Shown here one piece after another: positions 35,154-45,351 of a stretch of 64,000 nt of DNA (the first letter of the stretch is position 1; every line of letters begins with the position of its first letter). Under the pieces are notes generated by a model. It did no database searches. It saw only the letters and a list, made by a program, of their open reading frames with translations, and was not told the origin of the DNA. The stretch is from NCBI RefSeq assembly GCF_004331175.1, contig NZ_SJOD01000005.1, forward strand, positions 62,001-126,000. Reading direction: 5' to 3'. The DNA is from Acinetobacter sp. ANC 4178. GTDB lineage: Bacteria; Pseudomonadota; Gammaproteobacteria; Pseudomonadales; Moraxellaceae. Both the position numbers and the translations under genes were made by a program.

Positions 35154-36368
35154 TTATTTTTGCGCTTGTTGCGCTTTAAAACGTGATAAGGCAGTCACTG
35201 CAATTGCCGAAAGAAGAATACCTGGAGCACTTGCCACCAAAATACCCGTTGTACCTAAACCTAAGGCTAAAATTTTACCCGTCAGTAATGGACCTGTCAT
35301 TGCACCTAGGCGTCCTAAAGAGATTGCGCTACCTACACCTGTGACCTTACCCGAGCCTGAATAAAAGATTGGGGAAATTCCATAGAGAATGGATTGACCA
35401 CCTGTAGAGAAAATTCCGCCCAACACCCCTGCTACAATTAATACAGCGACTACTTTACTGGTGAACAGTAAAAATACAGCAATGAATAAACCTGAATAGA
35501 TAATCACCGCCATCTGCCATAATTTCAGGCGATCTAACAAGTAACCAAAACCCAAGGTTCCAATCACTGCACCCACCTGAAAAACCAACATCACCAGAAA
35601 TGCTTGCTGCTTTTCTAAGCCTTGTTCCATTAGTAAGTTCGGTAACCAACTAATTAAAATATAGTTCACCATCAAGGTAAAAAAGAAACTAACCCAGAGT
35701 GGTAACGTCTGTTTAAATTTTTGCTGCTGAAATAATACTTCAGTCATTGCAGGCACAGATGCTGGTTCAACATTTTCGACCAGCATTGTTTGCTTCGGTT
35801 TATCTTTTAAAATAAATGCCATGAATGGAATAAGGGCTAATGGTGTAATTCCACCAATCAAGAACAATGTCTGCCATGGTATATCTTTAAAATAGATCGC
35901 CAGCCCTGCAACAAAAATTGCGCCAACAGGTAAGCCGCAATACATCAAACTGTTTAATTTTCCGCGATTGGCTTCCGTTGCTTCATCACCCACCACTGAA
36001 ATCATGGTCGGCATAGCCGCACCCAAACCCAGCCCTGTGAAAAAGCGCGCGAGATATAAAACTTCTACATTGGGTGCGATTGCGGTAATACTAAAAAACA
36101 CCCCAAAAATTGCAATAGACAGCATGAGGACTTTCTTTTGCCCTAAATAATCAGCAAAACGCCCACCAAAGAATGCGCCAAACAGCATGCCAAATACACC
36201 TAGGCTAAACACATAGCCCATTTGTACTTGATCTAAACCAAAGGTTGCTGCGATTCCTTTTGCTGCAATACCGGGGGCTTGTAGGTCAAAACCTTCAAAA
36301 AAAGCCACCCAAAAACACAAAAATACGGTGAGGAATTTCTGCATTTTTCCCGTGTTTGTTTGAGCCAT
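35154..36368 (-). CDS. MFS transporter, aromatic acid:H+ symporter family
   Basis: This is a 404-aa, 12-helix transporter. The AAHS signature in helix 1 is FFEGFDLQAPGIAAKGIA, and the loop 2-3 motif is GRFADYLGQKK. It resembles MhpT/BenK/PcaK-type carriers, most like those for (hydroxyphenyl)propionate or similar acids. It is about 30% diverged in visible motifs from the pcaK in this window. GGAG lies before the ATG. There are no catabolic genes beside it, so the substrate is open. Confidence 0.85.
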   Translation of the reverse strand: MAQTNTGKMQKFLTVFLCFWVAFFEGFDLQAPGIAAKGIAATFGLDQVQMGYVFSLGVFGMLFGAFFGGRFADYLGQKKVLMLSIAIFGVFFSITAIAPNVEVLYLARFFTGLGLGAAMPTMISVVGDEATEANRGKLNSLMYCGLPVGAIFVAGLAIYFKDIPWQTLFLIGGITPLALIPFMAFILKDKPKQTMLVENVEPASVPAMTEVLFQQQKFKQTLPLWVSFFFTLMVNYILISWLPNLLMEQGLEKQQAFLVMLVFQVGAVIGTLGFGYLLDRLKLWQMAVIIYSGLFIAVFLLFTSKVVAVLIVAGVLGGIFSTGGQSILYGISPIFYSGSGKVTGVGSAISLGRLGAMTGPLLTGKILALGLGTTGILVASAPGILLSAIAVTALSRFKAQQAQK

Positions 36369-36735
36369 AATTGATCTCCATCAATAGTTTGCAAGTTGGC
36401 TAAAACTTGTAGGGCTATTTTGAGAGGTATCACTGGCGAGAAATAGCACGACAATGGTCGGGATTGCTTCAAGGTATACTACATCAAACCTATTAAATAA
36501 GACTCTAACTCAATAATGAAATGAAAAAAGAAGACTTCACCAAATTTTATTATTATAAGTTTCAATAATTTATAATTAAGCTAGTTTTAGGCTATTGAAC
36601 CATTAGAACTAGCTATACTTATCTTTTTTTCTCTAAAATTGGCAATACATTGCATCTCTTTATTTAAATTCTACTTTTATTATTTAAATTCATCGTATAA
36701 TCGAATAAGTCATCAATTTGAATAACTTAAAGATA
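36369..36735. other. AT-rich non-coding gap
   Basis: This is a very AT-rich stretch between the divergent MFS and SIR2-like genes. Only tiny ORFs are present (for example a 15-codon one near 36522). It presumably holds both promoters. No repeats or attachment sites were noticed. Confidence 0.5.
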
Positions 36736-38685
36736 ATGAGTTTTAACGTTCAAGAAGTTGCACAGCTTTTAAAACAAGCCAAGGAAAATAAAAAGCCTTA
36801 TGTATTCTTTACGGGTGCTGGTTGCTCAGTGAAAGCAGATGTCCCTTCAGCAACTGGTCTAATTCAAGAGATATGTGAAAAATTTCCAATCCAAGTTAAA
36901 AATCTCGATCCTGAGAAAGACAAATACAATTACGGCAAGTATATGTCTGCTTTAGATAAAGATGAGCGCAGAAGATTACTTAAACCACATATTATCGATA
37001 ATAAAAAAATTAATTGGGCGCATATCGCCCTCGCGTGTCTTATGCAAGGCGGATATATCCAACGTGTTCTAACCTTTAATTTTGACAGCATACTGTCACG
37101 TGCTTGTAATCTTCTAGGCTTACATCCCTCTATTTATGATTTTGCAACTGCCAACCCACATCTTTATCATTTGATTAACGATCCGTCTATTGTTCACTTA
37201 CATGGGCAAGGAACTGGTTTCATCCAACTAAATACAGGCGAAGAAACAGAAAAACATACTGCCAAATTAGGAGAATTTATTGCAGCAACTTTAAACTCTA
37301 ATCCGAGTTTATTTATTGGTTACAGTGGAAATGCAGATGCATTTTTTCCATTACTAGAAGAAAAATATTCAGAACAGCATCGCCTTATTTGGACAGGTAC
37401 TAGGGAAACTAGTGATGATCTCGAAGCTGAAAGCGTTAAAAACTTTTTAAAGAAAAATAAAAATATTACGCATTATATTGGAAAAGTTTTTGCAGATGAT
37501 TTTTTAATTCAGTTAGCAAAAGAACTTGAATGTTTTCCTCCAGAACTTTTTTCAAATCCTTATAGGTTCCTAAACCAACAACTTGAAAATATTCAATCCT
37601 ACCCATTAGGGGATGGATTAGATATCCTTGCCAATCTAACTGGTTATCTTAAAGAACAAGCTGAAAAACCCTTAAATAAAAGCTTATATACCGCAGTCAT
37701 CCATAAATATCCAAACAAAGAATCTACTGAGGGACTTGCTGAAAAAGCAATTAATGACATTATGTGGGCATATGACCAACAGGCTCGCTACTTGAAGAGT
37801 CAAGAGAAATTTGAGGAAAGCCATATAATTTATGATCAAGCTTTAGAAATATCAGCACGTCATTATGGATGTATACATAATTACGCATTAAGTTTGGCTG
37901 TTTATGCAAATATTAAATCTGATCAATCCCTATTTAAAAAAGCATTTAACTTAAATGAAAAAGCTTTTCAACTCCAGCCAAACAATGCAGATAATATTGG
38001 TAACTATGCTTTAGCTCTTTCTAATCTAGCTCAAATCAATCAAGATGAACTTCTATTTGAAAAAGCCTTTGAGCAATTTCAAATGACTTTAAAAATACTG
38101 CCAGATCATGCAGGTTATCTGAATAATTATGGTGTCGCACTTGCAGATTTAGCTATATTGCAGAACAATGAAAACTTATTTAATAAAGCCATTGAACAAT
38201 ATCAAATGGCTTTAAATGTTCAACCTGATGATGCTGATTATCTGAATAATTATGGTAATTCACTTGCAGGTTCAGCTAGATTAAAGAATGATGAAAGCTT
38301 GTTTAATAAAGCTTTTGAGCAATTCCAAAAGTCTTTAAAAGTTCAACCTAACCGTGCTAATTATATTAATAATTATGGTGCCGCACTTACAGGTTTGGCT
38401 AAATTAAAAAATGATGAAAACCTATTTAACAATGCTTTTGAGCAATATCAAAGTGCTTTAAAAATACAGCCTAATCATACTTACAATTTGGCATGTTACT
38501 ACTCGATAAAGAATAATAAAGAACTCTGTAAAGAGAATCTTCTGCATGCGGCGGAGCATAATACCCTCCCGTCAAGTAAACATCTAAATGAAGATTCAGA
38601 TTTAAACAATGTACGAACAGAACAGTGGTTTATCGAACTTTTAGAACGCTTAAAAGAGCAAGAACAAATGGTAGAAACTGCTTAA
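36736..38685 (+). CDS. SIR2-like NADase domain with TPR repeats, candidate defence protein
   Basis: This is a protein of about 649 aa. I prefer the ATG at 36736; a TTG at 36718 adds 6 residues. The N-terminal ~280 residues are a SIR2-like domain: the NAD-binding motif VFFTGAGCSVKADVPSA (GAG at 27-29), Asn115 in TFNFDSIL and His156 in IVHLHGQGTG, the Asn/His pair used by SIR2-type NADases in phage defence. The C-terminal part holds about five tandem 41-residue TPR-like units (QSLFKKAFNL..., ELLFEKAFEQ..., ENLFNKAIEQ..., ESLFNKAFEQ...). Low GC and single-gene context suggest acquisition. NAD depletion on phage sensing is inferred from relatives. Confidence 0.82.
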   Translation: MSFNVQEVAQLLKQAKENKKPYVFFTGAGCSVKADVPSATGLIQEICEKFPIQVKNLDPEKDKYNYGKYMSALDKDERRRLLKPHIIDNKKINWAHIALACLMQGGYIQRVLTFNFDSILSRACNLLGLHPSIYDFATANPHLYHLINDPSIVHLHGQGTGFIQLNTGEETEKHTAKLGEFIAATLNSNPSLFIGYSGNADAFFPLLEEKYSEQHRLIWTGTRETSDDLEAESVKNFLKKNKNITHYIGKVFADDFLIQLAKELECFPPELFSNPYRFLNQQLENIQSYPLGDGLDILANLTGYLKEQAEKPLNKSLYTAVIHKYPNKESTEGLAEKAINDIMWAYDQQARYLKSQEKFEESHIIYDQALEISARHYGCIHNYALSLAVYANIKSDQSLFKKAFNLNEKAFQLQPNNADNIGNYALALSNLAQINQDELLFEKAFEQFQMTLKILPDHAGYLNNYGVALADLAILQNNENLFNKAIEQYQMALNVQPDDADYLNNYGNSLAGSARLKNDESLFNKAFEQFQKSLKVQPNRANYINNYGAALTGLAKLKNDENLFNNAFEQYQSALKIQPNHTYNLACYYSIKNNKELCKENLLHAAEHNTLPSSKHLNEDSDLNNVRTEQWFIELLERLKEQEQMVETA

Positions 38686-38689
38686 ATTT

Positions 38690-38720
38690 AAAAAAACCCG
38701 CTCTAAAGCGGGTTTTTTTA
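38690..38720. terminator. Bidirectional terminator between the SIR2 gene and mnmG
   Basis: CCCGCT-CTAA-AGCGGG (38697-38712) has six A before and seven T after. It lies between convergent genes. Confidence 0.9.
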
Positions 38721-38732
38721 AATCAAATCAGC

Positions 38733-40613
38733 TTAAGCAGATTTCTTAGTTTGTGCATTCTTACGAATTGTAATCATCACCAACTGTATTGCTGCTGGCG
38801 TTACACCCGGAATACGACCAGCTTGTGCCAAAGTATCTGGACGCACATCTTTCAATTTTAAAGTAATTTCACGAGATAAACCTGAAACCACATCATAATC
38901 AAAGTCGGATGGAATTTTGGTTTCTTCCAAACGCTTCATTTGCGCAACATCTTCATGCTGACGGTTAATATAACCTGCATATTTCACCGCAATTTCAATT
39001 TGATCGCCGACTTGCGCAGACACTTCAGAACCTGTGAGTTCTGCAATTTGAGCAAATGAAATATTTGGACGTTTGAGCAAGTCAATCGCAGAACACTCTT
39101 TCGATAAATCCGCACCTGTCATTTCGACAAACTTTTTACCCATCGGGTTATTTGGCGCAGCCCAAAGGTGTTGTAAACGACCAGTTTCTTGTTCAACGGC
39201 TTCCATTTTTTCACAGTAAGCTGCCCAACGAACGTCATCAACCAAGCCCATTTCACGACCCACTGGCGTTAAACGTTGATCCGCATTGTCTTCACGCAAC
39301 ATCAAGCGATATTCCGCACGCGAAGTAAACATACGGTACGGTTCTTTCGTACCTAGCGTAATCAAGTCATCTACCAACACGCCCATGTACGCTTCATCAC
39401 GTTTTGGCGTCCATTGTTCTTGATCCCAAGCACGACGCGCAGCATTTAAGCCTGCAAGTAAACCTTGTGCACCCGCTTCTTCATAACCTGTCGTACCATT
39501 AATCTGACCTGCAAAATACAGGTTGTTAATCGCTTTGGTTTCTAAAGTAAATTTCAATGCTTGTGGATTGAAGTAATCGTACTCAATAGCATAGCCCGGA
39601 CGCAAAATATGCGCATTTTCCATACCACGAATCGAACGTACCAATTCAAACTGCACATCAAACGGAAGTGACGTTGAAATACCATTTGGATAAAGTTCAT
39701 GTGTGTCTAAACCTTCAGGCTCTAAGAACACTTGATGTGAATCTTTATCGGCAAAACGGTGAATTTTATCTTCAATTGATGGGCAGTAACGTGGGCCTAC
39801 GCCTTCAATGACACCTGTGTACATTGGCGAACGGTCTAAACCACCACGGATAATGTCGTGGGTTTTTTCATTGGTATGGGTAATGTAACAGTTCACTTGT
39901 TCTGGGTGCATAGATGCATCACCCATAAATGACATCACAGGCGATGGGAAATCACCGGGTTGTGGTGTCATCACAGAAAAATCAACTGAACGTGCATCAA
40001 TACGTGGTGGTGTACCTGTTTTTAAACGACCTACAGGAAGTTGTAACTCACGTAAACGGTGAGCAAGCGAAATTGAAGGTGGATCACCAGCACGACCACC
40101 GCTTGATTTTTCTAAACCAACGTGGATCACACCACCTAAGAAAGTCCCTGCTGTAAGTACAACGGTTTTCGCATCAAAGCGAATACCCATTTGAGTCACA
40201 ACACCTTTTACAGTATCGCCTTCAACAATGAGGTCATCTGCTGCTTGTTGGAAAATATCCAAATTGGCTTGGTTTTCTAAAGTGTCACGAATCGCAGCTT
40301 TATAACGTACACGGTCAGCCTGTGCACGTGTTGCGCGTACTGCTGCACCCTTACGTGAATTCAGAATACGGAATTGAATACCACCTTTATCGGCAGCCAG
40401 TGCCATTGCACCACCCAAAGCATCAATTTCACGAACTAAGTGCGATTTACCAATGCCACCAATGGCTGGGTTACAGCTCATCTGCCCTAAAGTCTCAATG
40501 TTATGAGTCAGGAGTAAAGTCTGTCGACCCATACGCGCCGCAGCAAGCGCTGCTTCCGTACCTGCGTGACCGCCACCGATAACAATGACATCGTAAACTT
40601 TAGGATAATGCAT
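38733..40613 (-). CDS. mnmG: tRNA uridine-34 5-carboxymethylaminomethyl synthesis enzyme MnmG
   Basis: This FAD-dependent enzyme works with MnmE to modify the wobble uridine of several tRNAs. The product is 626 aa. The N-terminal FAD motif is [21 protein letters not shown]. The family segments [23 protein letters not shown] and [20 protein letters not shown] are intact, and the C-terminal helical domain is present. It is a normal core gene. It is divergent from the small secreted protein. Confidence 0.97.
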   Translation of the reverse strand: MHYPKVYDVIVIGGGHAGTEAALAAARMGRQTLLLTHNIETLGQMSCNPAIGGIGKSHLVREIDALGGAMALAADKGGIQFRILNSRKGAAVRATRAQADRVRYKAAIRDTLENQANLDIFQQAADDLIVEGDTVKGVVTQMGIRFDAKTVVLTAGTFLGGVIHVGLEKSSGGRAGDPPSISLAHRLRELQLPVGRLKTGTPPRIDARSVDFSVMTPQPGDFPSPVMSFMGDASMHPEQVNCYITHTNEKTHDIIRGGLDRSPMYTGVIEGVGPRYCPSIEDKIHRFADKDSHQVFLEPEGLDTHELYPNGISTSLPFDVQFELVRSIRGMENAHILRPGYAIEYDYFNPQALKFTLETKAINNLYFAGQINGTTGYEEAGAQGLLAGLNAARRAWDQEQWTPKRDEAYMGVLVDDLITLGTKEPYRMFTSRAEYRLMLREDNADQRLTPVGREMGLVDDVRWAAYCEKMEAVEQETGRLQHLWAAPNNPMGKKFVEMTGADLSKECSAIDLLKRPNISFAQIAELTGSEVSAQVGDQIEIAVKYAGYINRQHEDVAQMKRLEETKIPSDFDYDVVSGLSREITLKLKDVRPDTLAQAGRIPGVTPAAIQLVMITIRKNAQTKKSA

Positions 40614-40876
40614 AGTGGTATAGAGAGAAATAAAAAGAATGACAGAGTATTATATCAAATTTTGCTGAATAAGTTGACCAAACAACTCAATTTTATTTTT
40701 AAAACATTTCCTATTGAATGTTGCATATCGCTACATAAACACCATTGAGCTGCCTAATAATTAAGCAATTTACCACAATTTTTCAGCACTATTTACCTGA
40801 TCTACACTGTTTTATTCTGTCTATTTTTTATCCTATTAGTAGGCACCCTTAGAAATAAAGGAACAAGGTACACATC

Positions 40877-41221
40877 ATGAATAAAAATATTCTACTCTCT
40901 GCTGTTCTCTGCGGTTTATGTCTCGCTCCATTTGCTACTCAAGCAAATGATAAAGTTGAAACCACCTACAACGCCCAAAAATACATGCAGGTTTGTAAAG
41001 GCAAATCCCAAGGAACTTGGGTTAGTTTTGCTTACCGCGGAATTATTTGGAATGGTACCTGCGAACCACAATTCTTTAGTACTAATAAAGCCGTGAAAGG
41101 AAATGAATCCGAATTAATGACAGCATGCCAAACTGATATGGCAACCAAATCTGTCATGATCAATGGGATGGAAGTGAAAGGAAAATGTGCATTAGGTTTC
41201 ACTGCCCCTTATCCTAAATAA
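40877..41221 (+). CDS. Small secreted protein of unknown function
   Basis: This is a 114-aa protein with a clear Sec signal peptide (MNKNILLSAVLCGLCLAPFATQA-ND), leaving about 90 mature residues. Four cysteines (VCKGK, GTCEPQ, TACQTD, GKCALG) probably form two disulfides in the periplasm. AAAGGAACAAGG precedes the ATG. The family is not recognised. It stands alone, with its own terminator. Confidence 0.8.
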   Translation: MNKNILLSAVLCGLCLAPFATQANDKVETTYNAQKYMQVCKGKSQGTWVSFAYRGIIWNGTCEPQFFSTNKAVKGNESELMTACQTDMATKSVMINGMEVKGKCALGFTAPYPK

Positions 41222-41249
41222 ACCGTCAGTTATTCTCAGTTATCCCCCT

Positions 41250-41289
41250 CAAAGTGGTTGAAGTGTTTCATCTTCGACCACTTTTCTTA
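41250..41289 (+). terminator. Terminator after the small secreted protein
   Basis: AAGTGGTTGAAG pairs with CTTCGACCACTT (41252-41263 with 41272-41283, one G-T), followed by a T-rich tail. It is a 12 bp stem. Confidence 0.85.
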
Positions 41290-41784
41290 TGACCATGCAT
41301 AAGTGATAAACCACTCAAATCATGTGTTCGCAACCAATAAACTATATATAAATAAGATGAGCACTGAATGGTCACGCTTTACGCCCATTTTGACTATAAA
41401 ATGCACTTGCCATTTTTTAAAATCGAAAAATTCCAACTAGACCCACAATTGCAAATCATTTTTAAATAACCTGGGTGTACAGTAGAAAATTAATTTAAAA
41501 TATTAAAAAACAAATCGTTATTTTTAAAAATAAACCATAAAGTCAATTTTAAAAACGAGACAACCAGCACGTTAATCGTATTGCATTAAAAAACAATATT
41601 CCCCACACAAACATGCAGCTTGTGCATAAATGTCATTTGCAACTTTTATAAATACATTATGATCAAAACGACTGTGTATCGCTTAGGCGAAAGACCCCAC
41701 ACAAAAATAACCACAATCTCAATCAGAAATTCAGGACGAATTTTACTGATTTTAAATTAAATTGATTTAACAATAGGAATAAAG
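41290..41784. other. Non-coding AT-rich gap upstream of the BASS gene
   Basis: This ~500 bp AT-rich region contains no ORF with a ribosome-binding site. It has several A- and T-tracts (about 41490-41600) suggestive of curved DNA. It probably carries the symporter promoter and a long 5' leader. I found no known riboswitch. Confidence 0.45.
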
Positions 41785-42684
41785 ATGGATTCAGGATTGA
41801 TTACCGTTATTTTACCTCTAGCTTTAGCAATCATTATGATGGGCTTAGGTCTTGAGCTCACACCAAAAGATTTCACGCGTGTTACCAAACAACCTAAAGC
41901 AGTTGTGATTGCCTTGTTCACACAACTCATTCTTCTGGTTGGCATCGCATTCTTGCTTTGTAAACTTTTTGCACTTCCGCCATTGCTTGCTGTCGGTGTA
42001 ATGCTTCTTGCAGCCTCACCTGGTGGCACAACTGCCAATTTATATAGTTACTTATTTAAAGGCGATGTCGCATTAAATATTACCCTTACAGCAATTAACT
42101 CTGTGCTTGCAGCAATTACCTTACCTTTAATTGTAAACTTCTCGATTCATCATTTTATTAATGATGGTCAGCAGATCAATTTACAGCTTGGGAAAATCAT
42201 TCAGGTCTTTAGTATCATTATTGTACCTGTGTGTATTGGTATGACAATTCGTCACTTTGCGCCAAAATTCACTGAAAAAATGCACCGACCTGTTCGCATT
42301 TTCTCTGTTGTGTTTTTAATTTTAATTATTGCAGCTGCATTTATTAAAGAAAGAAGCAACATTGCACAATATTTCGCTCAAGTGGGTGGCATTACTATTC
42401 TGTTCTGTATGATTAGCTTAACACTTGGTTATGTATTACCTCGACTTATTTCAGTCAGCAACGCGCAAGCACGTGCTTGTGCTTTCGAAATTGGGGTACA
42501 CAACGGAACACTTGCCGTTACAATCGCTATGACTGTGATTGGAAATAGCACTGTAGCCATGCCTGCTGCTGTTTATTCTTTATTTATGTACTTCATTGCT
42601 GCTGGTTTTGGCATGTTGTTAAATAAATTAGAAGGAACACCAAAATCTGTTCAGGATGAAAACCCTGTCGATCTAAAATCTTAA
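41785..42684 (+). CDS. Bile acid:sodium symporter-family transporter
   Basis: This is a 299-aa membrane protein with about nine to ten helices. It starts IITVILPLALAIIMMGLGLELTPKDF-like, the BASS family N-terminus, and has the MLLAASPGGTTANLYSYLFKGDVALNITLTAINSVLAA crossover region and EIGVHNGTLAVTIAM near the C-terminus, which bind Na+ and substrate in ASBT homologues. Bacterial members move organic anions such as pantoate; the substrate here is unknown. The gene is monocistronic, with a terminator following. Confidence 0.88.
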   Translation: MDSGLITVILPLALAIIMMGLGLELTPKDFTRVTKQPKAVVIALFTQLILLVGIAFLLCKLFALPPLLAVGVMLLAASPGGTTANLYSYLFKGDVALNITLTAINSVLAAITLPLIVNFSIHHFINDGQQINLQLGKIIQVFSIIIVPVCIGMTIRHFAPKFTEKMHRPVRIFSVVFLILIIAAAFIKERSNIAQYFAQVGGITILFCMISLTLGYVLPRLISVSNAQARACAFEIGVHNGTLAVTIAMTVIGNSTVAMPAAVYSLFMYFIAAGFGMLLNKLEGTPKSVQDENPVDLKS

Positions 42685-42689
42685 AATAA

Positions 42690-42717
42690 AAAAAGGATGC
42701 TTCGGCATCCTTTTTTA
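42690..42717 (+). terminator. Terminator after the BASS gene
   Basis: AAAGGATGC-TTCG-GCATCCTTT (42692-42713) ends in a T-run. It is a stable UUCG-loop hairpin. Confidence 0.95.
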
Positions 42718-42796
42718 CAGTTGTATGAAAGTGTAGCTGTAAGTGCTGCTCTCAGTTACAATGTGCGTTTTAGAAAAGCAAAGTTTGGATTATTCC

Positions 42797-43699
42797 GTGA
42801 AGTGGTTACAAATTCATATTACTGTTGATCAAGCACAAGTCGATTTTACAGAAACCTTATTAAGTTCTTTGGGCGCTGTGAGCGTGACTTTGGACGATGC
42901 TGAAAATCAAGACTTACTTGAGCCACTTCCAGGTGAAACACCACTTTGGAACAAAGTCATTGTCACAGGTATTTATGCAGAAGATGAAAATGAAGAAATC
43001 GATGTAGCCGCATTAGAGACCTTCATTCGCGCACAAATGCCTGATGCACCTTTGCGTAGTGAGTACTTAGAAGATCAAGTTTGGGAAAGATCTTGGATGG
43101 ACTATTACGAACCCATTCAAATTAGTGAAAAGTTCTGGATTGTGCCTGAATGGTTAGAGCCACCTGAAGCAGATGCCGTAAATATTAAACTTGATCCAGG
43201 TTTAGCATTTGGTACAGGTAACCACGCCAGTACATTCTTATGTTTACAATGGCTGGGCAAAACCGACCTCAAAGACAAAGTCGTGATCGATTACGGATGT
43301 GGTTCAGGAATTCTGGGTGTTGCTGCATTATTACTTGGCGCCAAAAAAGTTTATGCAACAGATATTGATCCGCAAGCCATATTGGCGACTCAACAAAATG
43401 CTGAGCTAAATGGTGTACTCGACAAAATTTTTGTAGGCTTACCTGATGAGTTTAATGAAACCTTTGGTAGCCAAAAAGCGGATGTATTGGTCGCAAATAT
43501 TTTGGCAGGACCATTGATGGCACTTGCACCTGAGTTTGCAACTTTAACAAAATATGAGGCAGAGTTCGCACTTGCAGGTGTAATTGAAGAGCAAGTTGCT
43601 GATGTTTCTAGCATTTACTCAGAATTTTTTGATATATTAGAAGTTGAAACCCGTGAAGAAAACTGGTGCCGTATTTCAGGCAAACGCCACAAAGTCTAA
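42797..43699 (+). CDS. prmA: Ribosomal protein L11 methyltransferase
   Basis: This SAM-dependent enzyme trimethylates ribosomal protein L11. I chose the GTG at 42797 ([11 protein letters not shown]), which matches the short PrmA N-terminus and has GGAT upstream; the longer reading from 42743 starts only 30 bp after the previous terminator. The product is 300 aa. Motif I is [29 protein letters not shown], preceded by the family segment [22 protein letters not shown]. The NPPY-like post-motif is NILAGPLM. Confidence 0.95.
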   Translation: MKWLQIHITVDQAQVDFTETLLSSLGAVSVTLDDAENQDLLEPLPGETPLWNKVIVTGIYAEDENEEIDVAALETFIRAQMPDAPLRSEYLEDQVWERSWMDYYEPIQISEKFWIVPEWLEPPEADAVNIKLDPGLAFGTGNHASTFLCLQWLGKTDLKDKVVIDYGCGSGILGVAALLLGAKKVYATDIDPQAILATQQNAELNGVLDKIFVGLPDEFNETFGSQKADVLVANILAGPLMALAPEFATLTKYEAEFALAGVIEEQVADVSSIYSEFFDILEVETREENWCRISGKRHKV

Positions 43700-43717
43700 C
43701 TATCTAATTTAAAAACT

Positions 43718-44599
43718 ATGAGTGAAAAACAAACCAGCTGTCCTGAGTGTCTAACAATTTATCGAGTCTCTGTGGCTCAACTGACTGTTGCTCAGGGCAT
43801 GGTTTGTTGCCCAAAGTGTTCAACCACATTTAATGCGTTAACACATTTGATCAATCAACCTTTTGGTCAGCTTTCGACTTATCCTGCTTCGGATGACCAT
43901 TTTGATTCATCTAATCAAGATGGCGACTTTCGCCCTCAAATGTCCAATATTGCTTTTGAGCATTCTTTGTCGAATCGTCAACAATTACTTGAAATTTTCG
44001 ATCGAAAAATTGAACACTCCAATATTGACTTAAAAACCTATTTAAACAATCTCAATTATTTTAGTACTGATCCAATTGGAAACTTCCCTGCCCTTAACCT
44101 TGCAGAAAAAGATGTAGAGAATAAACCGCGTAGCCCTATGTATTATGTTATGTGGGGCATGATTAATATTGCTCTCATTCTATTACTATTGTTTCAGTTC
44201 TTTTGGTTTAATCCACATTACTTAAGAAGTAGCCCTAAATTAGCAGCAAGCTTTAATCAAGTTTGCGCTTTGTTCAAATGTGAAATGCAGCAAAAGAACT
44301 ACTCTCTCATTAGTGCCACCAAAGTCAAAGCCAAACGTATTGAAAAAAACAAAACACTATTTACAGGTGAATTGATCAATTATTACGATAAGAGTCTTCC
44401 TTTACCTGTCCTTAAAGTTATTTTACGTGAACAAGGCGAAGAAACAGCTAACTTCACAATGCAACCCAAAGAATATTTAGCAGACAACTTGGTTGGCATT
44501 GAGCGTATCCCTCAAAAAAGACCATTTAAAATCCATTTTGAGCTTCCAGTCGATCGAAAAAGCTTTGATGACTATAGTTTAGAAATCGTTGGACCTTAA
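43718..44599 (+). CDS. Zinc-ribbon/DUF3426 membrane protein
   Basis: This is a 293-aa protein. An N-terminal MJ0042-type zinc ribbon has CPEC at 8-11 and CCPKC about 31-35. A variable linker follows, then one membrane helix (about 144-166; MYYVMWGMINIALILLLLFQFFWF). The C-terminal DUF3426 periplasmic domain (about 170-293) includes a two-Cys motif (CALFKC). It is usually found next to prmA and fis in gammaproteobacteria. Its function is not established. It is probably cotranscribed with prmA, 18 bp upstream. Confidence 0.85.
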   Translation: MSEKQTSCPECLTIYRVSVAQLTVAQGMVCCPKCSTTFNALTHLINQPFGQLSTYPASDDHFDSSNQDGDFRPQMSNIAFEHSLSNRQQLLEIFDRKIEHSNIDLKTYLNNLNYFSTDPIGNFPALNLAEKDVENKPRSPMYYVMWGMINIALILLLLFQFFWFNPHYLRSSPKLAASFNQVCALFKCEMQQKNYSLISATKVKAKRIEKNKTLFTGELINYYDKSLPLPVLKVILREQGEETANFTMQPKEYLADNLVGIERIPQKRPFKIHFELPVDRKSFDDYSLEIVGP

Positions 44600-44605
44600 A
44601 AAAGG

Positions 44606-44654
44606 TAAAAACTGCAAAAAAAGTAAAAAAAAAGTAAAAAAAATGCAGTTTTCT
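44606..44654 (+). terminator. Stem with A-rich loop after the DUF3426 gene
   Basis: AAAACTGCA (44608-44616) pairs with TGCAGTTTT (44644-44652) around an A-rich 27-nt loop. It is a possible terminator; the long loop lowers confidence. Confidence 0.5.
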
Positions 44655-44674
44655 TGCTCACTTTTTCTAAGACA

Positions 44675-44990
44675 ATGGTATCATACGCGCCACGAAAGCT
44701 TTGTGCTGCAAACTCCTCGCTAATTTTCACAACAACTACTAGTTTTGCCAATGCGCTTTATTCCAGATAATGCGTAGGGTATCTATTTTTTGTTTTGATT
44801 TTGATCAGTAACAAATATTAAATTATTGTTACGCATGTTTTTTGATCAATGTAGCTAATTTGTGGCAAGCTAAATGTACGAGTTTTAGAACTCCTCGTTT
44901 TAGGATCTAAAACGGAGTTCATTTATTTTTTATAGACAATATTAATATACCGCTTTACCCAAGTGGTATCTGATTTTCGGATTAATTCGC
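44675..44990 (+). ncRNA. Long fis leader or independent small RNA candidate
   Basis: A TATCAT -10-like box (44679-44684) is followed by a GC-rich discriminator (ACGCGCC). About 200 nt later a bulged hairpin GAACTC.CGTTTT/AAAACG.GAGTTC (44888-44920) is followed by ATTTATTTTTT, a terminator-like end 70 nt before the fis ATG. No ORF lies between. It is either a 5' leader with attenuation or a free sRNA of about 240 nt. There is no Rfam match I can name. Confidence 0.45.
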
Positions 44991-45260
44991 ATGAATAGCA
45001 AATCTCCTATTTTTACTGCACAATCTGATGTTGCTCTACGTATTCACGTAGATCGCGCAGTTCGCCATTACTTTGCTCAATTGCAAGGCGAGCAACCTTC
45101 TCAGGTCTATGACATGGTGCTAGCAGAAATGGAGAAACCTCTTTTATCTGTAGTTCTTGAGTATACACGTGGTAACCAAACACGTGCTGCCGAGATTCTT
45201 GGACTAAACCGTGGCACTTTACGTAAAAAGTTGAAAGCTCACGGTTTAATGAGTGAATAA
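44991..45260 (+). CDS. fis: DNA-binding protein Fis
   Basis: This nucleoid-associated protein is 89 aa. The C-terminal helix-turn-helix [28 protein letters not shown] is almost invariant in the family, and the N-terminal dimerisation helices are present. In this genus fis precedes purH. It modulates growth-phase expression and DNA topology. Its promoter region has a GC-rich discriminator typical of stringently controlled fis genes. Confidence 0.95.
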   Translation: MNSKSPIFTAQSDVALRIHVDRAVRHYFAQLQGEQPSQVYDMVLAEMEKPLLSVVLEYTRGNQTRAAEILGLNRGTLRKKLKAHGLMSE

Positions 45261-45265
45261 ATGAT

Positions 45266-45300
45266 AAAATGCTTGCGGCTTCCGCGGGCATTTTTTTTTA
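45266..45300 (+). terminator. Terminator after fis
   Basis: AATGC-TT-GCGG pairs with CCGC-GG-GCATT (45268-45278 with 45282-45292), including two G-U pairs. It is followed by a run of T. Confidence 0.9.
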
Positions 45301-45351
45301 CCTGCTATTTTAGCTTTTTTGTTTTAATCCTTGATAACTGTGACGAAGATC

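Noticed and set aside
37920..38495. Tandem ~123 bp similarity that could be mistaken for a DNA repeat or CRISPR-like array
   Set aside because: The period is 41 codons and the conserved positions follow a TPR-like protein repeat; there are no spacers.
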